This document shows positions 25,900-34,168 of a stretch of DNA of 38,587 nucleotides, piece after piece (position 1 is the stretch's first letter; each line of letters begins with the position of its first letter). The notes beneath the pieces are model-generated. The model saw nothing but the letters and a program-made list of their open reading frames with translations, did not search any database and was not told the DNA's origin. The translations under genes were made by a program, and so were the position numbers. This DNA comes from Parabacteroides distasonis (GTDB taxonomy: Bacteria > Bacteroidota > Bacteroidia > Bacteroidales > Tannerellaceae). The stretch is taken from NCBI RefSeq assembly GCF_004793765.1, contig NZ_SRYM01000038.1, positions 1 through 38,587 on the forward strand, read 5' to 3'.

Positions 25900-25924
25900 A
25901 AAGACAGCGTCTTACAGTTAGCAC

Positions 25925-26034
25925 AGTACTGTGTACGAAGTACCGCAGTACTGTGGCTAAAGTACTACAGTACTCTGTACGAAGTATCGTGGTACTCAGC
26001 ACGTAAGTACTGGAATACTTCGTACAGAGTACTG
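25925..26034. repeat. 22-bp tandem repeat array with a 20-bp palindrome
   Basis: Four direct units of 22 bases begin at 25925, 25947, 25969 and 25991, each opening with [AG]GTACT and having a second AGTA box 14 bases on. The last unit is inverted. CAGTACTCTGTACGAAGTAT (25968-25987) and its exact complement (26015-26034) form a 20-bp perfect stem with a 27-base loop. The array lies between the ends of uxuA and dctM, two convergent operons, and may end or separate transcripts. No T-run follows. The array at 10647 has the same 22-base period and inverted last unit, although its bases differ. Confidence 0.8.
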
Positions 26035-26077
26035 CCCTATTCATAGCACAAGGCTACCTCGACCCTATGGAGGAACA

Positions 26078-27376
26078 TCACAAACCGAACAACCGGGGAA
26101 TCAATAGGCTTAAATCCGGCAAGAAGGCCACCAAGAACAAGACAATAACCATCGCCGCGAACATCGGCAGCAACGGACGGATCACCTGATCGATCTTTGT
26201 CCCCGCCACGCTACATCCGATAAACAATACCGAACCCACCGGTGGCGTACATAATCCCACACAAAGGTTCAATACCATCATGATCCCGAAATGTACCGGG
26301 TCCATCCCCAATTGCCCCGTTGCTATCGGCAGGAAGATCGGGGTAAAGATCAAGACAGCGGGCGTCATGTCCATAAAGATCCCGACAATCAATAGGATCA
26401 CGTTTATAAGTATCAAGATGACCACCGGATTGTCGCTTATGCTTAGCAAAGCGTCACTTACCGTCTGAGGAATATTCTCATAACTCATGATCCAAGACAA
26501 ACCCGTACAGGTCGCCACCAAAAAAAGGACGATGGCCGTAGTCTTAGCCGATCGCAATAACACTTGCGGCAATTTAGCCCAAGTAAGTTCTTTATAGATA
26601 AAAGAGAGGATTAACGCATACAGTACAGCGATCGCCGAAGCCTCGGTCGCCGTAAACATTCCCGCTAAGATTCCTCCGATCACGATCACCAATAGCATCA
26701 AACTAGGGATCGCCCTGAAAAATACCCTTGTCGCCTCCGAGAACGGAACACGTACGCCAACCGGATACCCCTTTCGTGCGGCAAACATAGCGGCTACGAT
26801 CATGATCGCCACTCCCGTAAGAATTCCCGGTAGATAACCAGCCATGAACAAGGCGGATACAGAGACTCCGCCACTCGCCAAGGAGTAAACGATCAAGACA
26901 TTACTCGGAGGTATCGTCATGCCGGTAGTGGCGGAAGAGATATTTACGGCGGCACTGAAATTCGGATCGTAACCGGCCTTTTTCATCTCCGGCGTCATGA
27001 TACTCCCGATAGCAGAGGCAGCGGCGGCGGCAGAGCCACTGATCGCCCCGAATAACATATTCGCCACGACATTGACCACCGCCAGTCCTCCGGGTAACCG
27101 TCCGACCATAACTTTAGCGAAATCGATCAAGCGCAAGGCGATGCCTCCGCTATTCATGATATTCCCCGCCAATATAAAAAACGGGATCGCCAACAGAGCG
27201 AAACTGTCCAAGCCCGAAGCCATACGCATCGCATAAGTCGTAAAGGCGGGAAGCGAGTCTATATTCACGAACATCGTCAATACACCCGCCACACCAATGC
27301 TATACGCTACCGGAACCCCGGCCACCAGCAGGAAAAAGAAACTTATCACTAATACGAGTATACCTATAATATCCAT
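26078..27376 (-). CDS. dctM: TRAP transporter large permease (DctM)
   Basis: A 432-residue membrane protein with about 12 helices, the sodium-driven permease of a TRAP uptake system. Typical segments are FFLLVAGVPVAYSIGVAGVL near residue 16, MFGAISGSAAAAASAIGSIM (about 109-128), ISSATTGMTIPPSNVLIVYS (about 145-164), FMDMTPAVLIFTPIFLPIA (about 334-352) and LNLCVGLCTPPVGSVLFIGC (about 366-385). It starts 12 bases after dctQ and is the last gene of the operon. Neighbouring uxuA and the shared operator suggest hexuronate or aldonate as the substrate. Confidence 0.92.
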   Translation of the reverse strand: MDIIGILVLVISFFFLLVAGVPVAYSIGVAGVLTMFVNIDSLPAFTTYAMRMASGLDSFALLAIPFFILAGNIMNSGGIALRLIDFAKVMVGRLPGGLAVVNVVANMLFGAISGSAAAAASAIGSIMTPEMKKAGYDPNFSAAVNISSATTGMTIPPSNVLIVYSLASGGVSVSALFMAGYLPGILTGVAIMIVAAMFAARKGYPVGVRVPFSEATRVFFRAIPSLMLLVIVIGGILAGMFTATEASAIAVLYALILSFIYKELTWAKLPQVLLRSAKTTAIVLFLVATCTGLSWIMSYENIPQTVSDALLSISDNPVVILILINVILLIVGIFMDMTPAVLIFTPIFLPIATGQLGMDPVHFGIMMVLNLCVGLCTPPVGSVLFIGCSVAGTKIDQVIRPLLPMFAAMVIVLFLVAFLPDLSLLIPRLFGL

Positions 27377-27388
27377 ATCATCATTCTT

Positions 27389-27859
27389 TTAAGAATTAGA
27401 GGAACGAAATAAGACGATTGTGTTATCTATCGCATAATAAGCGGTAAGCAATCCTCCTAGCGGCAATGCCAAATACACATATCCTAGATTAATCTCTAAG
27501 GAAGCCGAAGTAACTCCCAAATGAAAACGAGTGTATACCAACCAAGTCCCTCCTACGATCAAAACAAATACAGCGAATAAAAATACGATCAAGAAGATAA
27601 ACAATCGCAAGAACTTCCTGCGGGAAGGACGCATATGCTGAAGTAATAAATCGATCGCGAGATGCTCATTTTTACCGGATACATAAGCGGCCCCCAGCAA
27701 TCCCACCCAGATCAATAAATATCCGGCCAATTCATCCGTCACGGAACTCGGGGAAACCAGAATATACCGGCTTAATACCTGCCATAACACATCCACGACC
27801 AAGAAAGCCATCAAAAAAATCAACGATAGCTCCAATCCTTTATCAATTATCTTTCTCAT
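27389..27859 (-). CDS. dctQ: TRAP transporter small permease (DctQ)
   Basis: A protein of 156 residues with four helices, the scaffold subunit of the TRAP system. The segments VVDVLWQVLSRYIL, SVTDELAGYLLIWVGLLGAA (about 36-55) and NEHLAIDLLLQHM (about 60-72) are characteristic. I choose the ATG at 27859 (MRKIIDKG); a longer frame begins with TTG at 27880 but lies inside dctP. The gene overlaps the end of dctP by 17 bases, indicating translational coupling. Confidence 0.88.
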   Translation of the reverse strand: MRKIIDKGLELSLIFLMAFLVVDVLWQVLSRYILVSPSSVTDELAGYLLIWVGLLGAAYVSGKNEHLAIDLLLQHMRPSRRKFLRLFIFLIVFLFAVFVLIVGGTWLVYTRFHLGVTSASLEINLGYVYLALPLGGLLTAYYAIDNTIVLFRSSNS

Positions 27860-28838
27860 GGGTATTCTGTATTTGATCAATTAAATCATGAAAAACCGGA
27901 TCATTCTTAAACCGCTCGATCATCGGGGCGGCGGCATCCATAAACGGCTGCTTATCCGGGTAAATAATCTCTACGCCATGCGCTTCCATCTCCTCAAGCG
28001 ATTGCTTCTCTTGCTCCGCCCAAAGTTTCCGTTGATAAATAGCTGCGGCATCAGCGGCCTGCCGCAGCCAATCACGTTCTTGTTCCGTCAGCTTCTGCCA
28101 AGTAGCCAAGCTAATAATGATCACATCCGGACACATCGTATGCTCATTGACCGAATAGAACTTTACGACCTCATGATGGAACGCCGTCGTCACGGAAGGC
28201 GTATTATTCTCGGCCCCATCCACGACATTACTTTGTAAGGCCGTATACAATTCACCCCAATCCACCGGAGTAGCCGAACCTCCGAATGTCTTCATCATCT
28301 CCACGGCTATCGGGCTCTTTTGCACACGGATCTTCAGTCCTTTCAGATCCTCCGGAGTACGAATCTGTTTGTTTACCGTATAAAAGCTACGTGCCCCCGA
28401 GTCAAAATAAGCGAGTCCCCTAAACCAATAAGGTTCCGTTGATCCCAAGATCTGTTTACCCACCGAGCCATCCAATACCTCAAAAAACTGATTACGGGAA
28501 CGGAATAGATAAGGTATGCCAAATACCTTAAACGGATCGGCAAATCCTTCCAACGCAGCGGAGGAAACCTTCGTGATATCGAGACTCCCTATTTGAAGCA
28601 ACTCTATACATTGATTTTCGGACCCCAATTGAGCGGAAGAATAAATGTCCATGCTCATCTTTCCTCCGGACAACTCTTTCAGACGCTCGTTCATATAGAG
28701 CAATCCCAAATGGACGGAATGGCTGGGGGGCAATCCGTGCGCCAGTTTCAGCACCCTTACTTCCTTTACTCCCTCCTTACAAGAGAAGGAGAAAGATACG
28801 CACATCAGGAATAGCAGGGCGGTCTTTAGAACTTTCAT
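27843..28838 (-). CDS. dctP: TRAP transporter substrate-binding lipoprotein (DctP)
   Basis: A 331-residue binding protein with a lipoprotein signal (Cys at residue 20 in SFSFSC), so it is anchored in the cell envelope. DctP family points are LAHGLPPSHSVHLGLLYMNE near residue 33, YSSAQLGSENQCIELLQIGS (about 65-84), LKGLKIRVQKSPIAVEMMKT (about 166-185, containing the substrate-carboxylate arginine) and VDWGELYTALQSNVVDGAEN (about 192-211). The substrate is an organic acid. The context (LacI regulator, UxuA, fructuronate reductase-like SDR, matching operator) points to a hexuronate such as glucuronate or galacturonate. It is the first gene of the transporter operon. Confidence 0.9.
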   Translation of the reverse strand: MKVLKTALLFLMCVSFSFSCKEGVKEVRVLKLAHGLPPSHSVHLGLLYMNERLKELSGGKMSMDIYSSAQLGSENQCIELLQIGSLDITKVSSAALEGFADPFKVFGIPYLFRSRNQFFEVLDGSVGKQILGSTEPYWFRGLAYFDSGARSFYTVNKQIRTPEDLKGLKIRVQKSPIAVEMMKTFGGSATPVDWGELYTALQSNVVDGAENNTPSVTTAFHHEVVKFYSVNEHTMCPDVIIISLATWQKLTEQERDWLRQAADAAAIYQRKLWAEQEKQSLEEMEAHGVEIIYPDKQPFMDAAAPMIERFKNDPVFHDLIDQIQNTHEKDN

Positions 28839-28870
28839 ATTAGAAATGTTAACAATTCATTGTTTATCGA

Positions 28871-28908
28871 CAAATATAAAGGAAATAATCGAATTGTGCA
28901 CGTACACA
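28871..28908 (-). promoter_or_regulatory. TRAP operon promoter with TGTG-N6-CACA operator
   Basis: On the minus strand TATATTTG (28878-28871) is a full -7 match, 33 bases before the dctP start. The dyad TGTGCACGTACACA (28895-28908) covers the -33 position, where no TTTG is found. The dyad has the same frame as the one at 22123-22136, so both operons could answer to the same LacI protein. Confidence 0.55.
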
Positions 28909-29210
28909 GAAAAAAAAGTGACCGCTTTCTTACTGCCTATAGTCACATGCGGAACAAGAAGAGTACGGCCTTGACTTAACCTATTTCTCTGCGTACTTTA
29001 AATTGATCATTCTTAATTTAAAGAAATGCCAGCAAATACAATATCGTCATCCTCCCTGGCCAAAGAGACCAGCTTGTTCCCTCAATCATCGCATAATATC
29101 TCTATTTTACCTTTATAAAGGTAGACAAATTCAACTATCAGAAAAAACACAAAGAATAAAAAGAAGTATAAACATATCGGAAATATAGGCCATTGAAAGA
29201 GGCTTTTTTA
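28909..29210. other. Intergenic region between TRAP operon and M23 gene
   Basis: About 300 bases between two divergent transcription units. Apart from the dctP promoter on one side and the -7 element of the M23 gene on the other I see no gene. A short plus-strand frame of 61 codons (29003-29188) has no recognisable content and no promoter or ribosome binding site. Confidence 0.4.
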
Positions 29211-29218
29211 TACTTTTG
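29211..29218 (+). promoter_or_regulatory. -7 element of the M23 peptidase gene
   Basis: TACTTTTG fits TAnnTTTG and lies 17 bases before the ATG at 29236. A TTG at 29193-29195 is 15 bases upstream, closer than usual, so the -33 part is uncertain. Confidence 0.4.
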
Positions 29219-29235
29219 TAATAAAATAATATCTA

Positions 29236-30057
29236 ATGGCATCTAAAATACACAACGGAATACCCATTCTTATGCTAATTTTATTTGCGTCTTGTTATAC
29301 GCAAAGGCCTACTCCACGTCCGGCCCCTCCCGAGACTGTAGATTTCCCTACAGCGAATATTCCTCTTCCTGTCATGGATTTCAATTTCATGTTGCCGGAA
29401 GTTCCGGAGCTAGCGGTTTGCCATTCTCCGAGAAAAGATATCACGGCAGCCTTTACGCCCCGTGATAAAAGCCAAATAGCGATCAAAGACCCCAAGCTCT
29501 TCGATGAGAATAACACGGAAATCATCGATCTATCCTTGATCCCTGCTGGGGAATACGCATTTCCCCTTCCTAATGGAAACGTAATCTCTCCTTATAGGGG
29601 AAAAAGAAGACATCATTCCGGAGTAGATATCAAGACTTGTGCCAACGACACGATCGTGTCTGCTTTCGATGGCATTGTCAGGATGGCAAAACCATACGCC
29701 GCCTATGGCAACGTTATCGTTGTCCGCCATTATAATGGACTGGAAACGATCTATAGTCATAACTCCAAGAACTTGGTTAAACCCGGCGACCATGTTCTCG
29801 CCGGACAACCGATCGCCTTAACCGGACGTACCGGCAGGGCTACTACCGAGCATTTACATTTTGAGACTCGTATAAACGGCGTTCATTTCAATCCGAATAT
29901 CGTATTCAACATGGCAAAAAGGAAATTACGTTCAAAATGTCTGGTTTGTATCCAAAAAGGTAATAACATAATCGTCAAATCGGTTGATACATTACCCCAT
30001 CAAAAGGCTGGCCCATACGTACCGCCACCTCCTTATAAATGGGTTTACAATGAATGA
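29236..30057 (+). CDS. M23-family (LytM) peptidase lipoprotein
   Basis: A 273-residue envelope protein. The signal peptide ends in LILFASC (Cys at residue 20), giving a lipoprotein; a proline-rich linker follows (RPTPRPAPPE). The M23 domain covers about residues 110-225: YRGKRRHHSGVDIKTCANDT holds the H-x3-D zinc ligands, then GIVRMAKPYAAYGNVIVVRH, and HLHFETRING supplies the H-x-H motif. Both parts of the zinc site are present, so it is likely an active peptidoglycan endopeptidase rather than a LytM regulator. It is a single gene with its own promoter and a strong terminator. Confidence 0.88.
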   Translation: MASKIHNGIPILMLILFASCYTQRPTPRPAPPETVDFPTANIPLPVMDFNFMLPEVPELAVCHSPRKDITAAFTPRDKSQIAIKDPKLFDENNTEIIDLSLIPAGEYAFPLPNGNVISPYRGKRRHHSGVDIKTCANDTIVSAFDGIVRMAKPYAAYGNVIVVRHYNGLETIYSHNSKNLVKPGDHVLAGQPIALTGRTGRATTEHLHFETRINGVHFNPNIVFNMAKRKLRSKCLVCIQKGNNIIVKSVDTLPHQKAGPYVPPPPYKWVYNE

Positions 30058-30093
30058 AAAAAGGCCTTACGGATAATCCGTAAGGCCTTTTTT
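30057..30093. terminator. Bidirectional terminator between M23 gene and tmRNA
   Basis: AAAAAAGGCCTTACGGAT and its exact complement form an 18-bp stem with a single-base loop, flanked by six A and six T. It starts at the M23 stop codon and also lies 8 bases beyond the tmRNA 3' end on the other strand, so it serves both. Confidence 0.92.
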
Positions 30094-30100
30094 CATTCCG

Positions 30101-30497
30101 TGGAGATGGAGAGATTCGAACTCTCGTCCAAACGAGGAACTAATTTGCTTTCTACATGTTTATCTTCGCCTTCATTGTCGGGGAAGAGCAAGACCGAAGC
30201 CACCCACTCATCCCTTATCCTCTAAAGTTTCGCCTGAGACCCGAGGCTTATCTCAGACTATCTCCGATATTGCTGCACCACCTGATCGGAACGCTTCGGA
30301 GCCACAGCATCCGGGTGATGTCACGTCCCCGCAACTTTTGCAGGGATTAAGCTTCAATCTACTATACTTCGATTAAGCAGCGAGAGCGTAATTATTTTCG
30401 CCAGTTAATTGTTCGTTGTCTGAGATTTAAGTGCAAGCCAACCACGCACTACATGCTTACAAACCACTTCTACCCGCTGTCAAAACCGGTCATCCCC
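30101..30497 (-). ncRNA. ssrA: Transfer-messenger RNA (tmRNA)
   Basis: The tRNA-like ends pair: GGGGATG at the 5' end (30497) with CATCTCC near 30108-30102 (one G-U), and a T-arm GAGAGTTCGAATCTCTC lies at 30126-30110. The tag frame reads GGC GAA AAT AAT TAC GCT CTC GCT GCT TAA, giving GENNYALAA, as in other Bacteroidales. The length of about 397 bases is normal. The 3' CCA is not encoded (the sequence continues ACGG), so it must be added. tmRNA frees stalled ribosomes and tags the unfinished peptide for degradation, together with SmpB. Confidence 0.95.
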
Positions 30498-30612
30498 ATG
30501 GTTTTATAACTGATTAAAAATCAAAAGAAAGCGAACACATTTTCCGTTATAGGTAACAAACTGGTAACAAAATCAAAGAACTTCATTCTTCAAATGATCG
30601 CTTTCTTTGGTA

Positions 30613-30643
30613 CAAAGATAGGAATTATTCTCAATAATACAAA
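30613..30643 (-). promoter_or_regulatory. ssrA: Promoter of ssrA
   Basis: On the minus strand TTTG (30643-30640), 19 bases, TATCTTTG (30620-30613): both boxes and the spacing fit the Bacteroidetes consensus. The start would be about 105-110 bases before the mature 5' end, so a precursor leader must be removed, probably by RNase P. Confidence 0.65.
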
Positions 30644-30720
30644 AGACACACATAAATCAACATATGATGCTAAGCGATTACGTAACTATAGCCTATACAA
30701 TCAAACACCAAAAGAAAAAC

Positions 30721-30790
30721 AAAGGGGGGTAAAGGACTCTCGCCGCCGTCCACAGGTACAAGGCCTCCCCCTAACAATCGAACCCCAGTT
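30721..30790. repeat. GC-rich 3' module, copy 1 (divergent)
   Basis: CTCGCCGCCGTCCACAGG and the following CCTCCCCC are a divergent copy of the module seen at 34990, 36130 and 36900 (there GTCCCCGCCGCCGTC... with AGCCTCCTC). It follows the stop of the minus-strand membrane gene copy A, as the other copies follow small minus-strand genes. Confidence 0.4.
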
Positions 30791-30792
30791 AT

Positions 30793-31372
30793 CTACCACG
30801 CTCCATATTCTATGCATGCCGTACCCTTCTGGGGATCTATACGCATTGTGAAGAAGGTTCCATCTTCCGAAATCTCATTAAAGTAAAAACTACCATCCTC
30901 CGACATGCTCCAATGAGCCGGGGGATTCGTCTTCATCCACCAATAGAATCTCTCCGTTTCACGACCCGGTTCAAACTTAATATCTATCCGATCAATATAG
31001 TCCAAAGTGAACGACTTTTTTCCATAGGTGCGATCTATAACCTCGTACGCTGGCAATCCTACACCTACCTTGTATGAGATCTCCATACGGCTTATTGACG
31101 ATATCTGATACAAACGAGCAAACATATATTAAGCTAATAAGAGAGATAGGGGATAACAGCGCATAAGAACACCTTCTCCAACTCGCCCGCCGCCATTTCC
31201 GCTCAATCCACACGTACAAAGGCGGACAACATCCCCATGAGACCCAAGTAGCCAACCAAAGGCAAAAAGACTTAAATGTCCATCGCTCCGGCCTTGCCCA
31301 AAATAGAAGGATTATGAAAGCCAGTAACCCACCACCCCAAACTATCACACTAACTAATAAAAAAAACATCAT
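30793..31372 (-). pseudogene. Membrane-protein family copy A, frameshifted
   Basis: Two frames belong to one gene. The first (from ATG at 31372) has two hydrophobic helices around the basic segment RPERWTFKSFCLWLATW and LYVWIERKWRRASWRR, then a third helix. It continues to VNKPYGDL, and after a one-base shift near 31085 the other frame goes on as SYKVGVGLPAYEVIDRTYGK, then RIDIKFEPGRETERFYWWMK and PPAHWSMSEDGSFYFNE to the end. Copy B (33780-34130) shows the same order in one frame (CVNKPF..RRDLSSKVGIGAAYK), which proves the shift. Function unknown; a soluble domain of about 100 residues follows the helices. The family is duplicated in this island. Confidence 0.65.
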
Positions 31373-31407
31373 AACGCCTCAAATTAAGAACTACTATTTT
31401 ACCTTAT

Positions 31408-31564
31408 TCATACTCCTTCTTTATAATTATCATAATCTCGTATCCAATCCAATTCTTTTGCACTCGAAGGTTCTGTATAAAATAGATCTATAACACTTAC
31501 ATTTCTATTTAGGGCAGCTATCCCTTATAATTAAAACATGGTCATATAAAGTTCCATTTCTTTC
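31408..31564 (-). pseudogene. C-terminal gene fragment of unknown family
   Basis: Directly after the stop of the ADP-ribosylglycohydrolase fusion, the minus strand reads GTLYDHVLIIRDSCP, then after a frameshift LNRNVSVIDLFYTEPSSAKE and LDWIRDYDNYKEGV with TGA at 31408. The composition is protein-like but there is no start codon. I do not recognise the family. Confidence 0.35.
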
Positions 31565-33628
31565 CTATGGAGTTGTTGTTCGCATTGCCAACATGATACA
31601 TTCCCCAACAAGTGCTATTTCCGCTAGTAAATAATGTCGAGTATTGTTCCACATCACACTATGTCCTGCAATTTCCGCCGTACGTAAGAAATTATTACGT
31701 ACTCTCACGTCATTGAAATATGTTGCTGCCCCCACAGCGAATGCTGTTCCGGATGGACTGAGGTTGAACAGTACCGGGCCTGCATCAATGTCAAATCCCA
31801 ACCAACACGAATAATCATGATATTCCCGTATACCAGACAATAAACCTGATTGCAAAAAATGGGATTTGAGCCTATGATATTGCTCTCTTGCAAATACTGA
31901 ATCTATCTGCGTGAGGTATAGACAGTTTAATGCGGAATACGAGCCTTTCACCGGGGCGGCTTTAAACGGTATGCCATCCTCACTCAAAAATGAGACAAGT
32001 AGGCCTGTTTCTTTGTCAAGCCATTCAGATTTAGCCTTTCGTACCCATTTACGTACCGTAGAAATATATTTTCCCTTGTTTAATTTCGAGTAATTATTCA
32101 GTGCGACAATCGCAACAAGCATATCAGGGACATATATACATTCGCTTGGATATGTTGGTAAGTTTAGACTTTTACTTCGAAGAAGCCGACGATTCATAGT
32201 TCCGCAAAGATCATCAAACAAGTTATTATATTTATCATTTCCTCCGGCCATCTTATACTCGCTTATCATCCACGCAAGATGACTGATATATGAAATATGA
32301 CTCCTGTCACCATCCAATGTTTCCAGAGGATCCTCGCCCCAACGCTCAGCATCATATTTTCTCAACTCAAAGGAAAGTACCATCTCAATAAGATTATCTA
32401 TGTTCTCTAGATTCTCTGTTTTTGTTTCGGGATAAAGTTTCGACATATTGAATAAGGCTGCCGCCAGCATTGAACAAGAATACAACGCCCACTCACCTTG
32501 AAATTGTGTTCCAATTCCTTCTGGCATTTCACACAACAACGCACGTGGTGAAGTTACTACACGATCGATCAGGAAATCCCGACGTTGAATGAGTTCCCCC
32601 TTCTCATCCTCCCATGTACCATTATCAGTACACGACCAGTAAACCCATAATATTTTGACCAATATAAATGCAACCATCACCACTGCGATTTTAATTGATT
32701 TGTGTATCAAATCAATATTGTCTCGTATAATATCTACATATTTCTCAGGCTCAACCGTTTCACGCTTGGGTTGCAAGCACGAACAGGGCAAACTAATCTT
32801 ATTTTGCCATTCATTGTCAAGATAATCCTCAAAACGGATGACGACCTTCAACAGATCATCGGATAAACGTTTCTGGCACTCTTTAATAATGTATTCAGGA
32901 ATTGGATAAACACAAGCCGCTATTGCGCCAGCTATAGCACCTTGCGTATCAGCGTCACCACCGAGTGACACGGCATTTCTTATCGCATCTTCATAACTAT
33001 CGGCTTCTAAAAATGCGATGATAGCCTCAGGCACGCTACCTTGGCAAGATACATCAAATTCATATCGGGGCCGAATCTCATTCAATGTACGGTTCATGTT
33101 ATATTCGAACTGATTGGTAACAAAATCTCTTATGTGTACTTTTAATTCGTCTATTTCCCCAGTCCAATGTAGCGCAATGAATATACTTGCAGCTACAGCC
33201 TGCGCTCCCTTTATAGCTTCCGGATGATTGTGTGATACTGCGGCTGTTTGTTTCGCTAAGCGCAAGCATTCATCCAAAGTCTTAGCAACAAGACCTACCG
33301 CACTAACACGCATAGCGGAACCATTCCCCCATGAGTTATAGGGGGTTGGATCATTACATAACCAATTACAGAAAAGGCCACCGTAGCCAACAGCCGGATA
33401 ACGGTTGCCAAATTCACACATAGTGTCTACAAGCGTGTATTCTGAGCGGGTGACATCCTCCATTAGCCATCGTGCGATAGCTAATGTCATCACCGTATCG
33501 TCTGTAAAACAGGCACCATACGGAAACAACTCGAAGTCTTTGCTCTTGACAGAACGAAACTCATACATCGAACCTATAATATCACCAGCAATCGCTCCAT
33601 AGATAGTTCTGTAAGTATTTTTCATCAT
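31565..33628 (-). CDS. ADP-ribosylglycohydrolase fused through a membrane helix to a linalool dehydratase/isomerase-like domain
   Basis: An intact protein of 687 residues (694 from the first in-frame ATG at 33649). I prefer ATG 33628 because AGAGAGAAG precedes it and the family starts shortly before its first motif. The N-terminal 265 residues are an ADP-ribosylglycohydrolase (DraG/ARH) with GAIAGDIIGSMYEF, the metal-binding FTDDTVMTLAIARW, NGSAMRVSAVG, SHNHPEAIKGAQA and SLGGDADTQGAIAGAIA, all key acidic residues present. A linker follows, then one helix (IKIAVVMVAFILVKILWVYW). The C-terminal 340 residues form an alpha-barrel like linalool dehydratase/isomerase, with SHISYISHLAWMISEYKMAG, LPTYPSECIYVPDMLVAIVA and FDIDAGPVLFNLSPSGTAFA. 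The hydrolase would be cytoplasmic and the barrel periplasmic. The combination is unusual; substrate unknown. It could remove ADP-ribose from a host target, for example as immunity to a toxin. Confidence 0.75.
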   Translation of the reverse strand: MMKNTYRTIYGAIAGDIIGSMYEFRSVKSKDFELFPYGACFTDDTVMTLAIARWLMEDVTRSEYTLVDTMCEFGNRYPAVGYGGLFCNWLCNDPTPYNSWGNGSAMRVSAVGLVAKTLDECLRLAKQTAAVSHNHPEAIKGAQAVAASIFIALHWTGEIDELKVHIRDFVTNQFEYNMNRTLNEIRPRYEFDVSCQGSVPEAIIAFLEADSYEDAIRNAVSLGGDADTQGAIAGAIAACVYPIPEYIIKECQKRLSDDLLKVVIRFEDYLDNEWQNKISLPCSCLQPKRETVEPEKYVDIIRDNIDLIHKSIKIAVVMVAFILVKILWVYWSCTDNGTWEDEKGELIQRRDFLIDRVVTSPRALLCEMPEGIGTQFQGEWALYSCSMLAAALFNMSKLYPETKTENLENIDNLIEMVLSFELRKYDAERWGEDPLETLDGDRSHISYISHLAWMISEYKMAGGNDKYNNLFDDLCGTMNRRLLRSKSLNLPTYPSECIYVPDMLVAIVALNNYSKLNKGKYISTVRKWVRKAKSEWLDKETGLLVSFLSEDGIPFKAAPVKGSYSALNCLYLTQIDSVFAREQYHRLKSHFLQSGLLSGIREYHDYSCWLGFDIDAGPVLFNLSPSGTAFAVGAATYFNDVRVRNNFLRTAEIAGHSVMWNNTRHYLLAEIALVGECIMLAMRTTTP

Positions 33629-33779
33629 GGCTAACTTCTCTCTATACATAAATTCTTTAACACAAAGATTGCAAAAAAACTCGATTTATCATCGGTAACT
33701 TGTTTCATTTTCGACCTACCACCAAGGATCTTGTATGGCGAAAATCATTCCGACTCCAATTATCGAAGTCCCTCCATAT

Positions 33780-34130
33780 CACATATATGCCTTATTCTCT
33801 CTAGGATCTATATCCATAAAGAAGTAAATTCCATCATCTAATTCTCATCGAATGGGAAATCACCATCTTCCGATATACTCCAATGAGCCGGGGGATTCGT
33901 CTTCATCCTTTGTTGGAACTCTCCGTTTCACAACCCGAATCAAACCAAATGTCAACCTCATCCGTATCCCCATTTCGGCCATGAGAATTTACAATCTTGT
34001 ATGCTGCCCCTATCCCTACCTTGCTTGAAAGATCTCTTCGGTTATAGAAAGGCTTATTGACGCACTTACATACCAATGAACAGATATATACTAAGTAAAC
34101 AAGAGAGATTAGAGATAACAGCGTATCAAT
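33780..34130 (-). pseudogene. Membrane-protein family copy B, fragment
   Basis: The minus strand reads LLSLISLVYLVYICSLVCKC, VNKPFYNRRDLSSKVGIGAA, YKIVNSHGRNGDTDEVDIWF and DSGCETES, then after a frameshift MKTNPPAHWSISEDGDFPFD. This matches the second half of copy A over its whole length. The first half is absent; instead copy C begins 40 bases upstream and holds only the first half. B and C therefore look like two halves of different copies joined by recombination. The 33629-33780 stretch upstream of it shows no gene. Confidence 0.6.
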
Positions 34131-34168
34131 CCCTGTCCAGTCTCTATTAATAGCATTGAAATCTATTA

